Shown here: positions 11,601 through 22,321 of the stretch, one piece after another
Numbering within the stretch: the first letter of the stretch is position 1
How the letters are laid out: every line of letters starts with the position of its first letter
DNA from: Auxenochlorella pyrenoidosa
Lineage: Eukaryota; Chlorophyta; Trebouxiophyceae; Chlorellales; Chlorellaceae
Direction of reading: 5' to 3'
NCBI GenBank assembly: GCA_001430745.1
Contig: KQ482066.1
Location: 611,110-675,109 of the forward strand
Length of the DNA stretch: 64,000 bases
Position numbers and translations under genes: made by a program
The notes under the pieces: model-generated
Told to the model about the DNA's origin: nothing
Databases searched by the model: none
The model's input: only the letters and a program-made list of their open reading frames with translations

Positions 11601-11959
11601 TGGTCACCGTCAACAGTTACTGCATTGTGGAGGTGAGGGGCTTGCAGCGTGCTGCTTTATGTTGGCGGGCTTGCACACGCCTTCAGGTGCATTCCAGTTT
11701 TGATCAGGCCTGCCACTGGCAAGCTTGCAGTATTTCTGGCTTCGGCAGCATGCCGAACTATTCGTTCGTCTGTGCCCCCTTTGCCTCACAGGACACCAAG
11801 CTGAGCCGCATGACACAAACGCCAGCCCCGCTTGAAGCCGTGCGCGAGTTCCTTGCTAACAACAAGGGCAGCAATGGCCAGCAGCACTGGGTCGCAGACC
11901 GCGACCGTGAGCTGCTGTATTCACAGCACGTCATGGGTTACCTTAAACGCCTGGCTTGA
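8621..11959 (+). CDS. CmcI-like (cephalosporin hydroxylase family) methyltransferase, type II membrane protein
   Basis: Exon 1 (8621-8743, exactly 41 codons) encodes a basic N-terminus and the signal anchor LLLPALFGLAGFLIGSF. A following exon (about 8922) gives a heptad-rich coiled coil, LREQNRELSKELEQLKDRL, typical of a Golgi-enzyme stem. A long exon at about 9175-9560 has no recognised domain. The catalytic part starts with QDPFDLLVIQNIIYDLKPD (about 10840). It contains the SAM-binding strand DLIIETGTANGGSSLLWA, the HTIDMTD strand (about 11235), MALLDSDHWAGNVANEL (about 11530-11585) and YCIVEDTKL. This order, with the D-S-D-H metal/substrate motif, is that of the CmcI/rhamnosyl O-methyltransferase family; despite its name the family includes sugar O-methyltransferases. 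The stop is at 11957-11959, with TGTAA 38 nt later. Sugar methylation in the Golgi is inferred from topology and neighbours. Confidence 0.85.
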
Positions 11960-11996
11960 AGTCTCAAGCGACCTCAAACGCATGCTTCGACGTAGC

Positions 11997-12001
11997 TGTA
12001 A
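11997..12001 (+). terminator. Poly(A) signal TGTAA for CmcI-like gene
   Basis: It lies 38 nt after the stop codon at 11957-11959. The facing exostosin B stop is only about 130 nt further on, so the two 3' ends nearly touch. Confidence 0.6.
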
Positions 12002-12130
12002 CGGAATGCAACGATGTGCAGAGGGGTGTGCGCAGGGCTGACCAGGCACAGGAGGAATGTAGGATCTCATAAATGCCCACCCCCTGTGCAATCTGGCTTG
12101 AGAGTGAGAGCCCCGAAGGCTGAGATGTTT

Positions 12131-12135
12131 TTACA
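12131..12135 (-). terminator. TGTAA overlapping the exostosin B stop codon
   Basis: On the minus strand the last codon and the stop read ATG TAA, which forms TGTAA. If this copy served as the poly(A) signal the 3' UTR would be only about 15-20 nt. No better TGTAA is evident between here and the CmcI-like gene, but a variant signal further down is possible. Confidence 0.35.
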
Positions 12136-15100
12136 TCGACCCCCAGGAGAAGCGGCGGCACTGTGCAATGTTTGGGGCCCCATGGCAGACCGCCCCGCCC
12201 GGCGGCATGCGCCGGATCTTGAACCCTGCGACCTGCAGCTGCGGCGCACCGGCCGGAATGCACGGCTCCTCGTGCGCTGCCCTGGCAGGGTCGGTGGTAT
12301 GCAGGCAGAGCGGCTCGCCGCTGCTGCCCCTCTCCTTGGGCAGCCTGCACTCCATGAAGAGCTTGAGCTGGCTGTCTGCCTCGCGCAGCCGGTCAGCGGG
12401 GACGCCCGGGTGCCGGTGCTTGGCCCGCAGGATGGCCATGAGCGTGTTGAAGGCGTCGTACTCGCCGCTGTCGCCCCCAAAAATGCGCCCGTACGTGCCC
12501 GCCCAGAACATGTGCTTTGCCGCGCACAGCAGGTTGTCCTGCGCCATGGATGGAGCCGGTGTGGCGAGGTTGAGCAGCACACAGAATCCAAGCAAAGCTT
12601 TCGGGCTGGGGACCAGGACATGGATGTGGTGGGCCAGCAGGAACTTACACAGACTTCTGACCAGACCCACATCACGAGCATGGGAATAGGGGAAGAGTTT
12701 GCACCCACCCGAAGCTGTCTCAAACGTGGGCTGCTGGCCGTGGCTTCCAGGACCTCATGCATCGACTCCACCTCTGCCTCTGGCAGCCGCAAGCTAAAGC
12801 GGGACCAGTCTAAGAACTGCATAACATTGAGGGCCGCACAGCAACCAAATCCGTAACGAACATCTGGCTGGCTGGCAGTGCAAGCAGGTCACTGGGCAGG
12901 CATTGCTTGTGCACTGCTGTTTGAAACAGCCCGTACCGGCTCATATGCCTGAAGGATGTGATCTTGGATTACGACAGGAATACATCCGAACCAGGGGGCT
13001 GCAGCCAGTGAGAAGCGGCAGTGCATGAGGTGAGCAGGTTGGGTTGAGGGAGCTCCCCATGTACGCTCATGGCAGCCTGTGGGACCTACAAGGCTGCATG
13101 ACATGTCGCCACTGCGTCCCACGATGCACTCGGAAGAGGAGCCAAGCTTCCAGGCGAGCAGCGCTTTCAGGCCACGCACCTGAGGTAGCCCGGCGCCCCC
13201 AGCCAGCCCCTGCAGCGATGACTCAGAAAGGTCGTGAGCACTGCGCACTGTTCGTAACAAGGCTCTTGAAAAGGACACTGCTGAATTCAGAAAGCAAAAG
13301 CCTCCCAGCTGATCGACGCACCTGCTGGGGCCAGGCAGAATTGCGAGCGCCCGCTGAGCGTGTGATACCCCTTGAGTTGCGAGGCTATGATGTAGCCGGT
13401 GCGATTGCGGTGGGCATTCCACACACGCTCCCTAACACCGAAAGAGTAATCCTTGTCCTTGCAGGGTGGCGGGCCCTGCATTTCATGCCAGCTGTGACAG
13501 GGGGCCCGGCAGCAGGAAGCAGGGCAGGGGTAAGCGGGCCGGACCAGCCGCGGCAGCACAGCCAGGCAGGTAAACACGAGCCACGCAAAGCAAACCAAGA
13601 GAGCCTCACGAGCATATGCCGCCAGCAAAGATGAGAGTGATGTTGCGCTCCTGCGGCGAGTTGCCAGGATACCTGGATGGAGGGCGGGCAGGCGGCACAG
13701 CGAGGCTCAGTATCGCTCAGCAGAACAGGGTCAGTGCTTGACAACGGCAAAGCTTGCGACAGCAATCAAGGCGGATGCAGATTTGATTACCAGGGCACTC
13801 CATCCTCCAGCTCCGCCGTGCCTGACGCCACGTTCTCCGGGGGAAAGACAATGTCCTGCATGAGCAGAGAAGCCAGGCATGGCCTTCTGTCGCAACGAGG
13901 CAGGCTCAGAACAGGGGATGCAGAGATGGCAGAGCCATCCTCCCGGACCAGCCTTGCCACGCCTGCTTCGGTGATGGGCAACAAGCAGCCCTGCTGCGCA
14001 CCTGCTCCGTCCGGAAGCAGCCCGTTGCGTAGCGTATGTCCCGCTTTTTGACGCTGCCCCAGTGCACCAGGAAGGTGACATTGGCGTAATGCGATTTGAA
14101 CCAGTCGCTGCGCTCGCAGATGGGCCAGTCGCCTGGAAAGATGGCGGGATGGAGGCGGGAATTGTTGCAGGGTGGATGGGGGAGTTATTTTGTCGTCAGT
14201 GCGTCAGTGCGGCACCGTTACAGGCAGGCTGCAAGAGAAGGTCGCGTGTGAGCAGCCTGCTGGGTGCAGACAAGAACGTGGGGGCCTGCGTTGCAGCATC
14301 ATGCACACCGGGCAGGGGCTGCGCTCACCATTGTCCATGAGCACATGGCGGGCCCCGCCAGTGGCATTCCACATGGGCCAGCTCTGCGACAGCACGCTGT
14401 ACAGCCCCGCGAACTGGTCAAAGTTCCAGAGCACGCGCAGCGCGGTGGGCACCCAAAACCAGTGGGCCCGGGCGGGGTCGGCGGTGCGGTGCCCCCCCGA
14501 CAGGATGCGCTCCGCTAGCAGCAACGCCTCGAAGCGGTCTATAAACCAAGGGAACCTGCGGAGCGGTCCCGGGGGCTGAGGGACATGCGTGATACAGCAG
14601 GGGCCCGCCTGCAACCCGAGCTCAGCAAACAGCGGCCATGGAGAGCAAAACCATGCAGGGGTTGGCGCCCCTCGCAGCACCGTACCCACCACCCACCAGG
14701 TTGAAACATGCGGCGGCAGCTCGTAGACGTAAATGGCCGGCCCAGCCGGGTTTTCCTTGTAGCCCTGGCCCTCCAGGATGGCGAGTGAACCGTCAGGCTG
14801 CACCGACAGCGCGCAGTCCTGGCCAAAATAGCCTGCAATGCAGCACGGTGGCCCCTTGGGTTGGCAGCAAAGAGCTGCTGGCAAAGTTGCACCGCATCCC
14901 CTCAGCTGCTAGGTTCAAGATGGAACCTGGCGGCCAGCAAGCTGCTCACAATTCCTTGCAAAACACCCCTCACCAGGGTAACAGTGGCAAAAGGCGCCGT
15001 AGCAGTCGCCCCGGCCGTTGCATGCGTTGAGGCACTGCGCGGCTGTGCTGTCCAACGCGTCGCAGGCCTGGTTGGCAGGCCAGGCCCACTGCGTGCACTG

Positions 15101-16040
15101 CTTGGAGTCCAGCGGCCCGCCATGCTGTTCGCAGGCACTGCCTGTGTAGCCTAGCGGGCAGTCGCAGCGCCCCAGCCCCTCATGGCAGGTGCCATGGGTG
15201 GTGCAGCCGAGCGGGCACTTTGAGCCGGCCTCAGTCCAGGCGGGGTTGGAAAGCAGGCGCGCTGTGAGGCGTGCCAGCTGTGGGCTGCGCATGGCTGGCC
15301 CGCCACCTGCCGCAGCTGCCAAGGAAGAGGCGCCGCCTGGGCAGGCCGTGACCGCTGTCAGCTGGGCCAGCCGTTGCTGGATCACTGCCACCTCCATGTG
15401 GGTGTGGGCCTGCAGGTGGAAGTTGTGCGGGTGGGTGCTACTTAACAGGCAACTTTCTCTCCTTTCTTCTTTCTTCTTTGTTGTTGTTGGAAAACTGCAA
15501 TATGCCTGCTCATGGTGTCTGCTAAAGCATGAGCGCAGGCCAGCCGTTTTTGGTGCTGCTCCGTGTCGGATTTGTCACCAACAAGGAGCAGGAGGTATAA
15601 ATGCTAGCATCCCACGTGCGGCACGACCACCCAGGCAGGTGTTGAGCGGCACATGCAAATACCGCGGCAAGCTTGCCCACCTTTGACCACCTGTCGAAGC
15701 TGCGCCGCAGCCACTCCAGCTCTGGCGCCGCAAGGCATGTGCCATTCGTGGCTGCGTCAGGCCCTGAGCCCTTGCCGGGCGTCACTGTGGTTGCTCGCAC
15801 CCACAGCGCAAAATTGTGAGCGTCAAGGTCGCCAGTCGGCTGGCTTCCACCAAGTGTGCGGGGGACGCCAACGCCGCTGCTGCCGCTGCTGCCGCCGCTG
15901 GCACTGCCTTCTTGCTGCAGTCTGCCAGAGGACTCGTAGACACGCGTGCTGAAAAATAACGCAAGCGATATCAAGAAAATGAGCGCAGCCCTCGTGAGAA
16001 GAGGGAGGCTCCTCCGCCTGCGCGCGACGAACACGTTCAT
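12131..16040 (-). CDS. Exostosin-family (GT47) glycosyltransferase B, type II membrane, EGF-like stem
   Basis: The ATG at 16040 starts MNVFVARRRRSLPLLTR followed by AALIFLISLALFF: a basic cytosolic tail and one signal anchor, the standard Golgi type II layout. The stem holds two EGF-like modules (about 15000-15250): CTTHGTCHEGLGRCDCPLGY with GSAC, then CNGRGDCYGAFCHCYPGEGC. The GT47 domain begins with PAIYVYELPPHV (about 14740). It includes ARAHWFWVP (about 14460), GDWPICERSDWF (about 14120), QDIVFPPENV (about 13840), ITLIFAGGI (about 13630), SQFCLAPAG (about 13340), GCIPVVIQD (about 12980) and FLDWSRFSLRLPE (about 12790). Two C-terminal exons after that are variable and end in TAA at 12131-12133. 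It is a different subfamily from A and C: its anchor is uncleaved and the A/C-type Cys-rich block is absent. Donor and acceptor sugars are unknown. Confidence 0.9.
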
Positions 16041-17274
16041 CTCATTGCAATGGCTTGGAGACTCTCGACAGGGGTTCAACTCTCCAAGGAGCCGGGTCTG
16101 CACCAGTCAGATGCGACACCTAGGCACGCCACGGGGGCGGCGGCAATGCAAGGACTGGGGCCCGCACACGGCTTTAGCGCATGCGCATCCACCATTCACA
16201 ACACTTCCTGAAGTGTATTGAACGTACAGTCACGCCCAAACATCCTGGGGCCATGTGAAAGCAGGCCATTTACTGCAGTCGTGTAGCCGTCAGCCGAGCA
16301 GCCCGCGGTTCGTGTTTGAACAGGTGCTGTTGAATGTCTGCTGGTCTCAAGATGGCTGGGAACTTTTTAAAAAAACCATTGAACCTCTTTCTGTGCAGGC
16401 ATATGAGTGGGCTCGGTTATTCCTTGCTCCCTAAGTCTATCCAAACAGTTGCATGTACGCCTAGGTGAGCCACTGCAGGCCCTGTAGGGTCTTTACAGGG
16501 AGCACAAGAGGAGCAACGAGGCCGACAAATACACCGTGTACTGCACGTTCCTCCCCTTATCCTCGCCGGTCGTGCCTGGGTGGCGCTGCCTGCACAGACC
16601 ATCACGCTGGTTTGGTGCCATCCGTGCGTGCTGCCGGGGCCTTGCCTCCAAAAATGGTGCCTGCTGCTGCCTGCTGCTGTCTGCTGCGGCCGCCCTCTGG
16701 GATTGCCGCATCCTTACAGTGCGGCACCTCACTGCCCTGCGGTGTTGCTACATGCAGGCCATGCTCCACTCTGTGCAGAGAAGGAAGACGCGAACGGCAA
16801 CTGAGGAGCCACCGCCCTTGCTCTCGCCGCAGCACAGCTGCACTGCGAGGCTGCCAAAGTTCTTACAGTCTACCGTATAAGACCGCCGAGCCGTGGCGGC
16901 CACTGGGGAACCCTGCACCACCAGATCAAGCCTGAGCAATTCGGGCAGAGAACACCGACCGCCCGCTGTGCACGCCAGCGGCGGGCTGGGGCCATTTGCC
17001 CATTTCTGACGCTCGGCAAGCGAAGTGAGGCGCCGAATCGCGGCGAAACTCAGCCTCACGACTTTGTAGCCTGCGCGCAGCCCTTGTTTTGCGCCACTTC
17101 GGGAGGCCAGAAGCTTGAAAGCACTAGAAGCGTCAGAAGCGTCTGTCCCGCTGCTGGCAGGCCTTCCCCGTTTTGAGGTAAGAATTGCGTTTTGCGGCGC
17201 GCCGAAAGGGTCCCATCGGGGCTGCGCGGACCTCCGTTTTGCAAAATGACGCGAAGGCGGCCTGACACTCCCTG
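16041..17274. other. Intergenic: divergent promoter region, exostosin B / histone deacetylase
   Basis: About 1.2 kb separates two divergent genes. I see no convincing coding exon, tRNA or repeat. Long antisense frames here are low-complexity by-products of high GC. A T-rich/A-rich patch near 16360-16375 is the most AT-rich spot. The right portion, up to about 17457, probably holds the histone deacetylase 5' UTR and perhaps a 5' intron. Confidence 0.5.
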
Positions 17275-17457
17275 ATGTCTGTAAGATTGAGAGGCGTGGG
17301 GCCCGTGGCGCACGCGCCACGGTGTTTCTGTTTGTCCACCCCTCCGCCATCACACGCCGGCCCGCCGCCCGCCCGCGCTGCGACCGTGCCGTCTGGCCTT
17401 GCACCGCGCACCAAATCGTCGCCCTGCGTCACATCCCTCCCCCTGTGCAGGCCAGAA

Positions 17458-19300
17458 ATGGTCTCGGAGATGGGCGGAGGCCAGCCGCCTAGCCCAGCAA
17501 ACCCGCCGTTTGGGGCGCCGCTGCTGAACGAAACGCACCCAGTCGGCGTTGTCACGCTGCCGCCAGCCAAGCCGGCGCCGCCTGTGGCGCCGCAGCAGGA
17601 GCAGTCGGCAGGGGAAAGCTCAGATGCCGCAGCCACTGAACCCGTCTCCCAAGTAGAAGCACAGAGCGAGGCCATGCAGCTGGATGGTGCAGGGGCGGCC
17701 TCAGTTCCAGCAGCGTCACTGCCCCTGCTCGCTCCGACGTCACGCAGCCCCAGCCCATTTGCGGCAGCCCTCAAGCCTTCAGCAGCAGCAGCAGCAGCAG
17801 CAGACGAGGAGCAGCGCGAGGCTGAGCAGGAACCATCCACCTTTGTGCCAGTGGGCGAGCTTGGCGGTGGCAGCGCAGCAGCAGTGCATGCTGGCCCGCA
17901 TGCTGGCCCGGCTGGCGGTGGCAGCCCTGCAGCGGTAACCGGCTCTGATGGCGACGAGCCCTCCAGCCTGCAGCCGTCGGCCATGGAGCGCCCCGTCAGC
18001 ACTGCCGGCTACGAGAGCGGCGACGACATGGACCTGCTCTCCATGCAGCACTGCACCAACTGCACGGGGCCGCTGTGGGGCCACATCTGCATGGACTGCG
18101 GCCACATGACGGCGCACGACGACGACATCTTCAACCCCACCGTCGCCCCGGCCGCTGCGCTGCATCGCCCGCGCCTGCAGGTGGGGACAGGCCGCCGCAC
18201 TTGTGCACCAAAGCACCTTGTCGCACCCCACACCTGAGAGTGTGGCTGTTCTGCGGTCCTACCCGCTGCTGTGCTGTGCCTGTAGCGCTGCTGCTGTGGG
18301 ACCAGACTGTAGGGCAGTGCAGCCGCGCAGCAGGTGAAGCACAGAGCTGCTGCAGAACGCAGAACGGCATGAGGCGGCACGGTTCTCCTTGCTCGTGCAA
18401 ACCCGCATGCCCGCTTACCTGTTGCTTGTGCGCAGGGCGACGCCCTGACCGTCATCTGCTGGGACGAGCGCATGGAGCTGCACGAGGAGAGCGGCAGCAG
18501 CATGCACCCCGAGCGGCCCGACCGCGTGCGCGCCGTCATGGCGCGGCTGCGCGCCGCCGAGCTGGAGGGGCGCTGCCGCCGGCTGCCGGCGCGCGAGGCC
18601 ACGCTGGAGGAGGTCGGCGCCTGCCACATCCCCGAGCTGGTGGAGGCTGTTGACCTGCTGTCGGAGCAGAGCCGCCTGCAGGGCAACGCGGGCCTGCACT
18701 TCTCGCCAGGTGGGCCGCGCCGCCGGGCACGGCACTTCTGCCGGGACTGGCCTCTGGCCTGTGCAGATGTTCCCGCCCGACTGCATTGCCCTTCCCCTGG
18801 CTGCAAGCAGCGCACGCGAAGTGCATGTTTGCCTCCAGGCTTGATGCTCACCTTGAACAACTTGCCCTGCATGCCCTCCCTGCAGACACGTATGTGAACC
18901 AGCACACTGCAATGTGTGCCAAGCTGTCGGCGGGGGCCTGCGTGGATGTGACCACAGCAGTCGTGCGAGGGAAGGCGCGCGCAGGCATCGCAGTCGTGCG
19001 CCCGCCGGGCCACCACGCGGAGAGCAACACGGCCATGGGCTTCTGCTTCTTCAACAATGCGGGCATCGCAGCGCGCGCCGCCCAGGTGGGTAAAGGCATA
19101 AGTTGACGCTGCACGAATCAGCGAATCAGCGATCAGTGCAGCTGAGTTGCCCTGCAGTTGGGCCTGCAGTCTCGTTCCTGCGTTCGCAGCATAAGAAAAA
19201 CCTTGAAGCCTGTTCTTCAAGCATGCGTCGTCAAACATGCACACCTGCCTGATCTCAGGCGGCTGGCGCCGAGCGCGTGCTGATCCTCGACTGGGACGTG

Positions 19301-19334
<34 letters not shown>

Positions 19335-21558
19335 GCGACGCCTCGGTGCTCTACATGAGCCTGCACCGCTACGATGGGTGAGGCTGCATGCCCCCAGCAC
19401 GGAACTGGCCCGCTGCTGCCGATCGCGGCTGTGTTTGTCGGCCTAGAGGACCTGCTGTGGGGCCACCCTGTTGTTGGCCCTGTGGCTTCTTGTTCAACAC
19501 CTTGCTGGCGCCTTGTTCCGCTCCCCTCTTTGCAGCGGCTCCTTCTACCCGGGCACCGGCGCGGCCCACGAGGTCGGCGAGGGGGCCGGGGAGGGGTACA
19601 GCGTGAACGTGCCCTGGCCCTGCGGCGGCATGCGCAACGCCGACTACCTGGCAGCCTTCAACCACGTGGTGCTGCCCATTGCCTACGGTGAGTGCACGGG
19701 ATGGGCCATGCACTCGAGGCGCACCGCAAATGCGCAGCCAGATGTGCGGGTTGCCCTGAGGCAGAAGCGGGCAGGGTTCAACGAGGCGCCCAAACCGCAG
19801 CTATCCGTAAGGGCGTGTTGCGAACCATGAATCTGATTACAGCAACTTGCTGCAGGTGTCTGCTCCTTGTGCTTCCTCACCTCCTGTACCCAGTGCTCGC
19901 CCTCCTCCGCTTCCCTTTCGTTCCCCTGACCTCCCATGCCCCGCGCGCCCTCACACCCACAGAGTACGCCCCCGACCTGGTCATCATCTCTGCTGGCTTT
20001 GACGCCGCCGAGGGGGACCCCATCGGCGGGTGCCACCTCACGCCCGAGTGCTACGCCCACATGGCGGCGCAGCTGCAGCTGGTGGCGCCCACCGTGGCGC
20101 TGCTGGAGGGCGGCTACAACCTGCTGTCCACCGCCAGGGGCACTGAGGCCGTGCTGCGCGTGCTGCTGGGCGAGCGCCCGCCGGCGCTGCCTGCCGCAGA
20201 CCGTCCGGCCTGCGCCGATGCCATGGGCGCGGTTGCACAGGTGGGAGGGAGCACGCGTGGGCCGTGGCTTTCGCAGCCTGCTCGGCCAGCAACTCAAACA
20301 GACCATTCATTGCTCATCTTCTTCATCAATGCAGGCGTGTGCGCAAGTGTGCATGTCGCATGCTGTCTGCACGTGGCTCATCCGTGCTTCCCAGCTGCCC
20401 TGCAGGTCATGCGCATCCAGTCCCGCTACTGGGGCTGCATGCGTGGCCTGGTGCAGCAGCAGTTCAAGGTGCTGGCAGCCGCGGCGGCACGGCAGGAGCA
20501 GCTGGCGGCCATGAAGGCGCGGCGGGTGGAGGCGCTGGCTGGCGGCGAGGGGGGCCTGGAGGACAGCCCGCCCAGCCCGCTGTGCGAGGCAGAGGTGGAC
20601 AGGGAGGTGGAGGAGGAGGAAGCACTGCTGGGCAGCATGCACCCGCAGCGCCTGCGGGCGCCCGCGGCACTAGATGCTCTGGAAGAGGAGGCCGGCACCC
20701 CCCACCAGGGTGAGTGCACCCTTGACAGGGAGCTTTTCAAAGCTGTTATTAAGCCGGACGCCACAAGAATGCGCTGTCCAGGCATGCATGGAGCATCTCA
20801 GTGATGCGAACTGTTGCTGCATCCGCAATATTCGCTCCAACTGCTGCCAAGCAAGTGCCGCGCTCGCCTCCCCCCCTGCAGAGTATTGCGGCGGCAGCGG
20901 CTGGGAGTCTGATGCCGACCTGGCATCTGGCGAGCAGCAGCTGAGCGAGGATGCCAGCGATGAGGATGTGCAGCAGCAGGCAGGGTGGCCGCACGACCCG
21001 GGGGCCTGTGAACCGCTGGCAGCCAGCAGCTGGGGGCTGCCGGGTGGCAGTCCACACCAGGGCACCAAGCAGCAGGTGCAGGAGCAGCATGCAGCCTCCG
21101 ACACACTGCCCATCAGCGACAGCGATAGCCCCGGCTCAGGCAGTGCGTCTGAAGGCCACCATGGGGCAGGCGCAGGCAGCACGCTAGACCAGCACGCCGA
21201 CAGCGCTGCAGAGCGGCCTGCTGGGCTGACGTCTGCCAGCCTGTCGCCAGCTGTGGCAGCAGAGGGCGAGGCCGGCGTCTCCACACCACCAGGCGAGCAG
21301 CTGCTCGCGGCAACAGACACGCCTGCTTCAGGGCTGCTGGCCACTGCAGGCGGCAGCGCGCCGCCGCCAGCAGGACAGATGCCAGTGGCTGCGCCCCGCA
21401 GCGGCACCCAGCAAGCAGCCTGGCCCAAGGGGCTGTCTGTCAAGCTGAAGCGGCCCGGCCACGTGGCATCCCACCAGCGCTTGTCACCCGCCCTTGGCGA
21501 CGAGGCCATGCAGCTGGTTCAGCCAGGCCCAGCAGCTGCTGCGCCGCAGCGGCCGTAG
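17458..21558 (+). CDS. Class II histone deacetylase with CxxC zinc finger
   Basis: Exons were placed at 17458-18180, 18436-18709, 18886-19085, 19259-19377, 19536-19687, 19963-20240, 20406-20709 and 20881-21558. A disordered Pro/Ala-rich N-terminal region of about 190 residues leads to a CTNC...CMDCG zinc ribbon near 18050-18100. The deacetylase domain then follows: [21 protein letters not shown], the His-His dyad PPGHHAES, the zinc ligands [24 protein letters not shown] and LEGGYNLL. All catalytic residues seen in active class II enzymes are present. The last two exons encode a roughly 300-residue acidic and Ser/Gln-rich tail with no domain. The fold and a nearby zinc ribbon recall plant HDA15/HDA5-type proteins, which remove acetyl groups from histones in the nucleus. 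The start is uncertain: ATG 17458 follows a CAG that could be an acceptor, and ATG 17275 is in the same frame but runs straight into a GTAAG donor-like sequence. Confidence 0.95.
17770..17806 (+). repeat. CAG/GCA trinucleotide run encoding poly-Ala in histone deacetylase
   Basis: A run of seven to eight CAG/GCA triplets is read here in the alanine frame. It lies in the disordered N-terminal region, so length variation would be tolerated. Confidence 0.75.
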
Positions 21559-21841
21559 CCACCTTGGTAATGATTCTAGGCTGTGCGCTTGCAAGGGCCA
21601 GCTGAATGGAAGATGATACTAACTCTGCCGCGGCTGCGTATGACTCTGAGCAACATGCTGGCAGCGCGGTTCCCTTGTGCCCTCCCTCCTCCCTCTCTGT
21701 TGACTGGCCATCGTAGCACGTGTGACGCTGCAGCAGGCTGCGCCCTGGGGGCTGCCTGCTGCAGCTTGGCTTTTATTGACCCACAAACCAAAAAATGTAC
21801 CATGAAATCTTTGAGTTAGTAGAGTAGTGCTCCTCTACCTG

Positions 21842-21846
21842 TTACA
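21842..21846 (-). terminator. Candidate poly(A) signal for GT77-like gene
   Basis: TGTAA on the minus strand, about 480 nt beyond the TGA at 22322-22324. It is the nearest good match I found, and it implies a long 3' UTR. Confidence 0.4.
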
Positions 21847-21943
21847 CGCTCTCAAGCTCCCCCTCTCACGCCCGTCCTGCCAACTTCTTTTCACATCCAC
21901 TCGATTTGATCACTCTCTCTCCGCGTGTACGCGTCTGCAGGAA

Positions 21944-21948
21944 TGTAA
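21944..21948 (+). terminator. Poly(A) signal TGTAA for histone deacetylase
   Basis: It lies about 390 nt downstream of the TAG at 21556-21558, in a locally AT-richer stretch. Confidence 0.55.
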
Positions 21949-22321
21949 ATAACTTCGGAGGAAGGCAGGCCCGGTCATGCTGGCTCCTGCCAAACTGTCT
22001 CAGGTTGTCGTGGCATGCCCAGAGGCAGACCCAGCAAACATCACCATTGCCTGCTCATTTACCGGGAGACTTATGCTTTCGGGCTCCAGGCATTGTGCTG
22101 GTAACTCTCAACAAAAGGCGGCCCTCCTGCTGCCGCTGGTCTGCGCTTGGCCAAGCATAACTACCGCTGCTCGCTGTGCCACACAGCCTGCCTTGCAGGG
22201 ATCATGCTCGCACTGCTGTTTCACCCGGCAAAGTTGGCCGGACAAGAGCAGGAGCGTAATTGGTGGCACGAACAAGGGAAGCAAGGATGCAAGTTGCAAG
22301 TTCAGTGAGAATGCCCGCAGG

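Larger units (their letters stand above)
21559..22321. other. Convergent 3' UTRs, histone deacetylase and sugar transferase
   Basis: No coding exon is visible. The TGTAA of the deacetylase (21944-21948) lies to the right of the opposing TGTAA (21842-21846), so the two transcripts probably overlap by about 100 nt as a sense-antisense pair. Confidence 0.5.

Noticed and set aside
16748..17404. 218-codon minus-strand frame between exostosin B and the histone deacetylase
   Set aside because: No domain, Arg/Ser-rich, overlapping the likely deacetylase promoter and 5' UTR; no splice or poly(A) support.
17275..17457. ATG 17275 as the histone deacetylase start
   Set aside because: It is in frame, but six bases on it meets GTAAG, the added residues are low complexity, and a CAG before 17450 looks like an acceptor. 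It is kept only as an alternative.
18009..19400. 463-codon minus-strand frame opposite the histone deacetylase
   Set aside because: It is antisense to verified catalytic exons, its residues are Arg/Ala/Cys-rich as expected for the complement of GC-rich coding DNA, and it has no recognisable domain.
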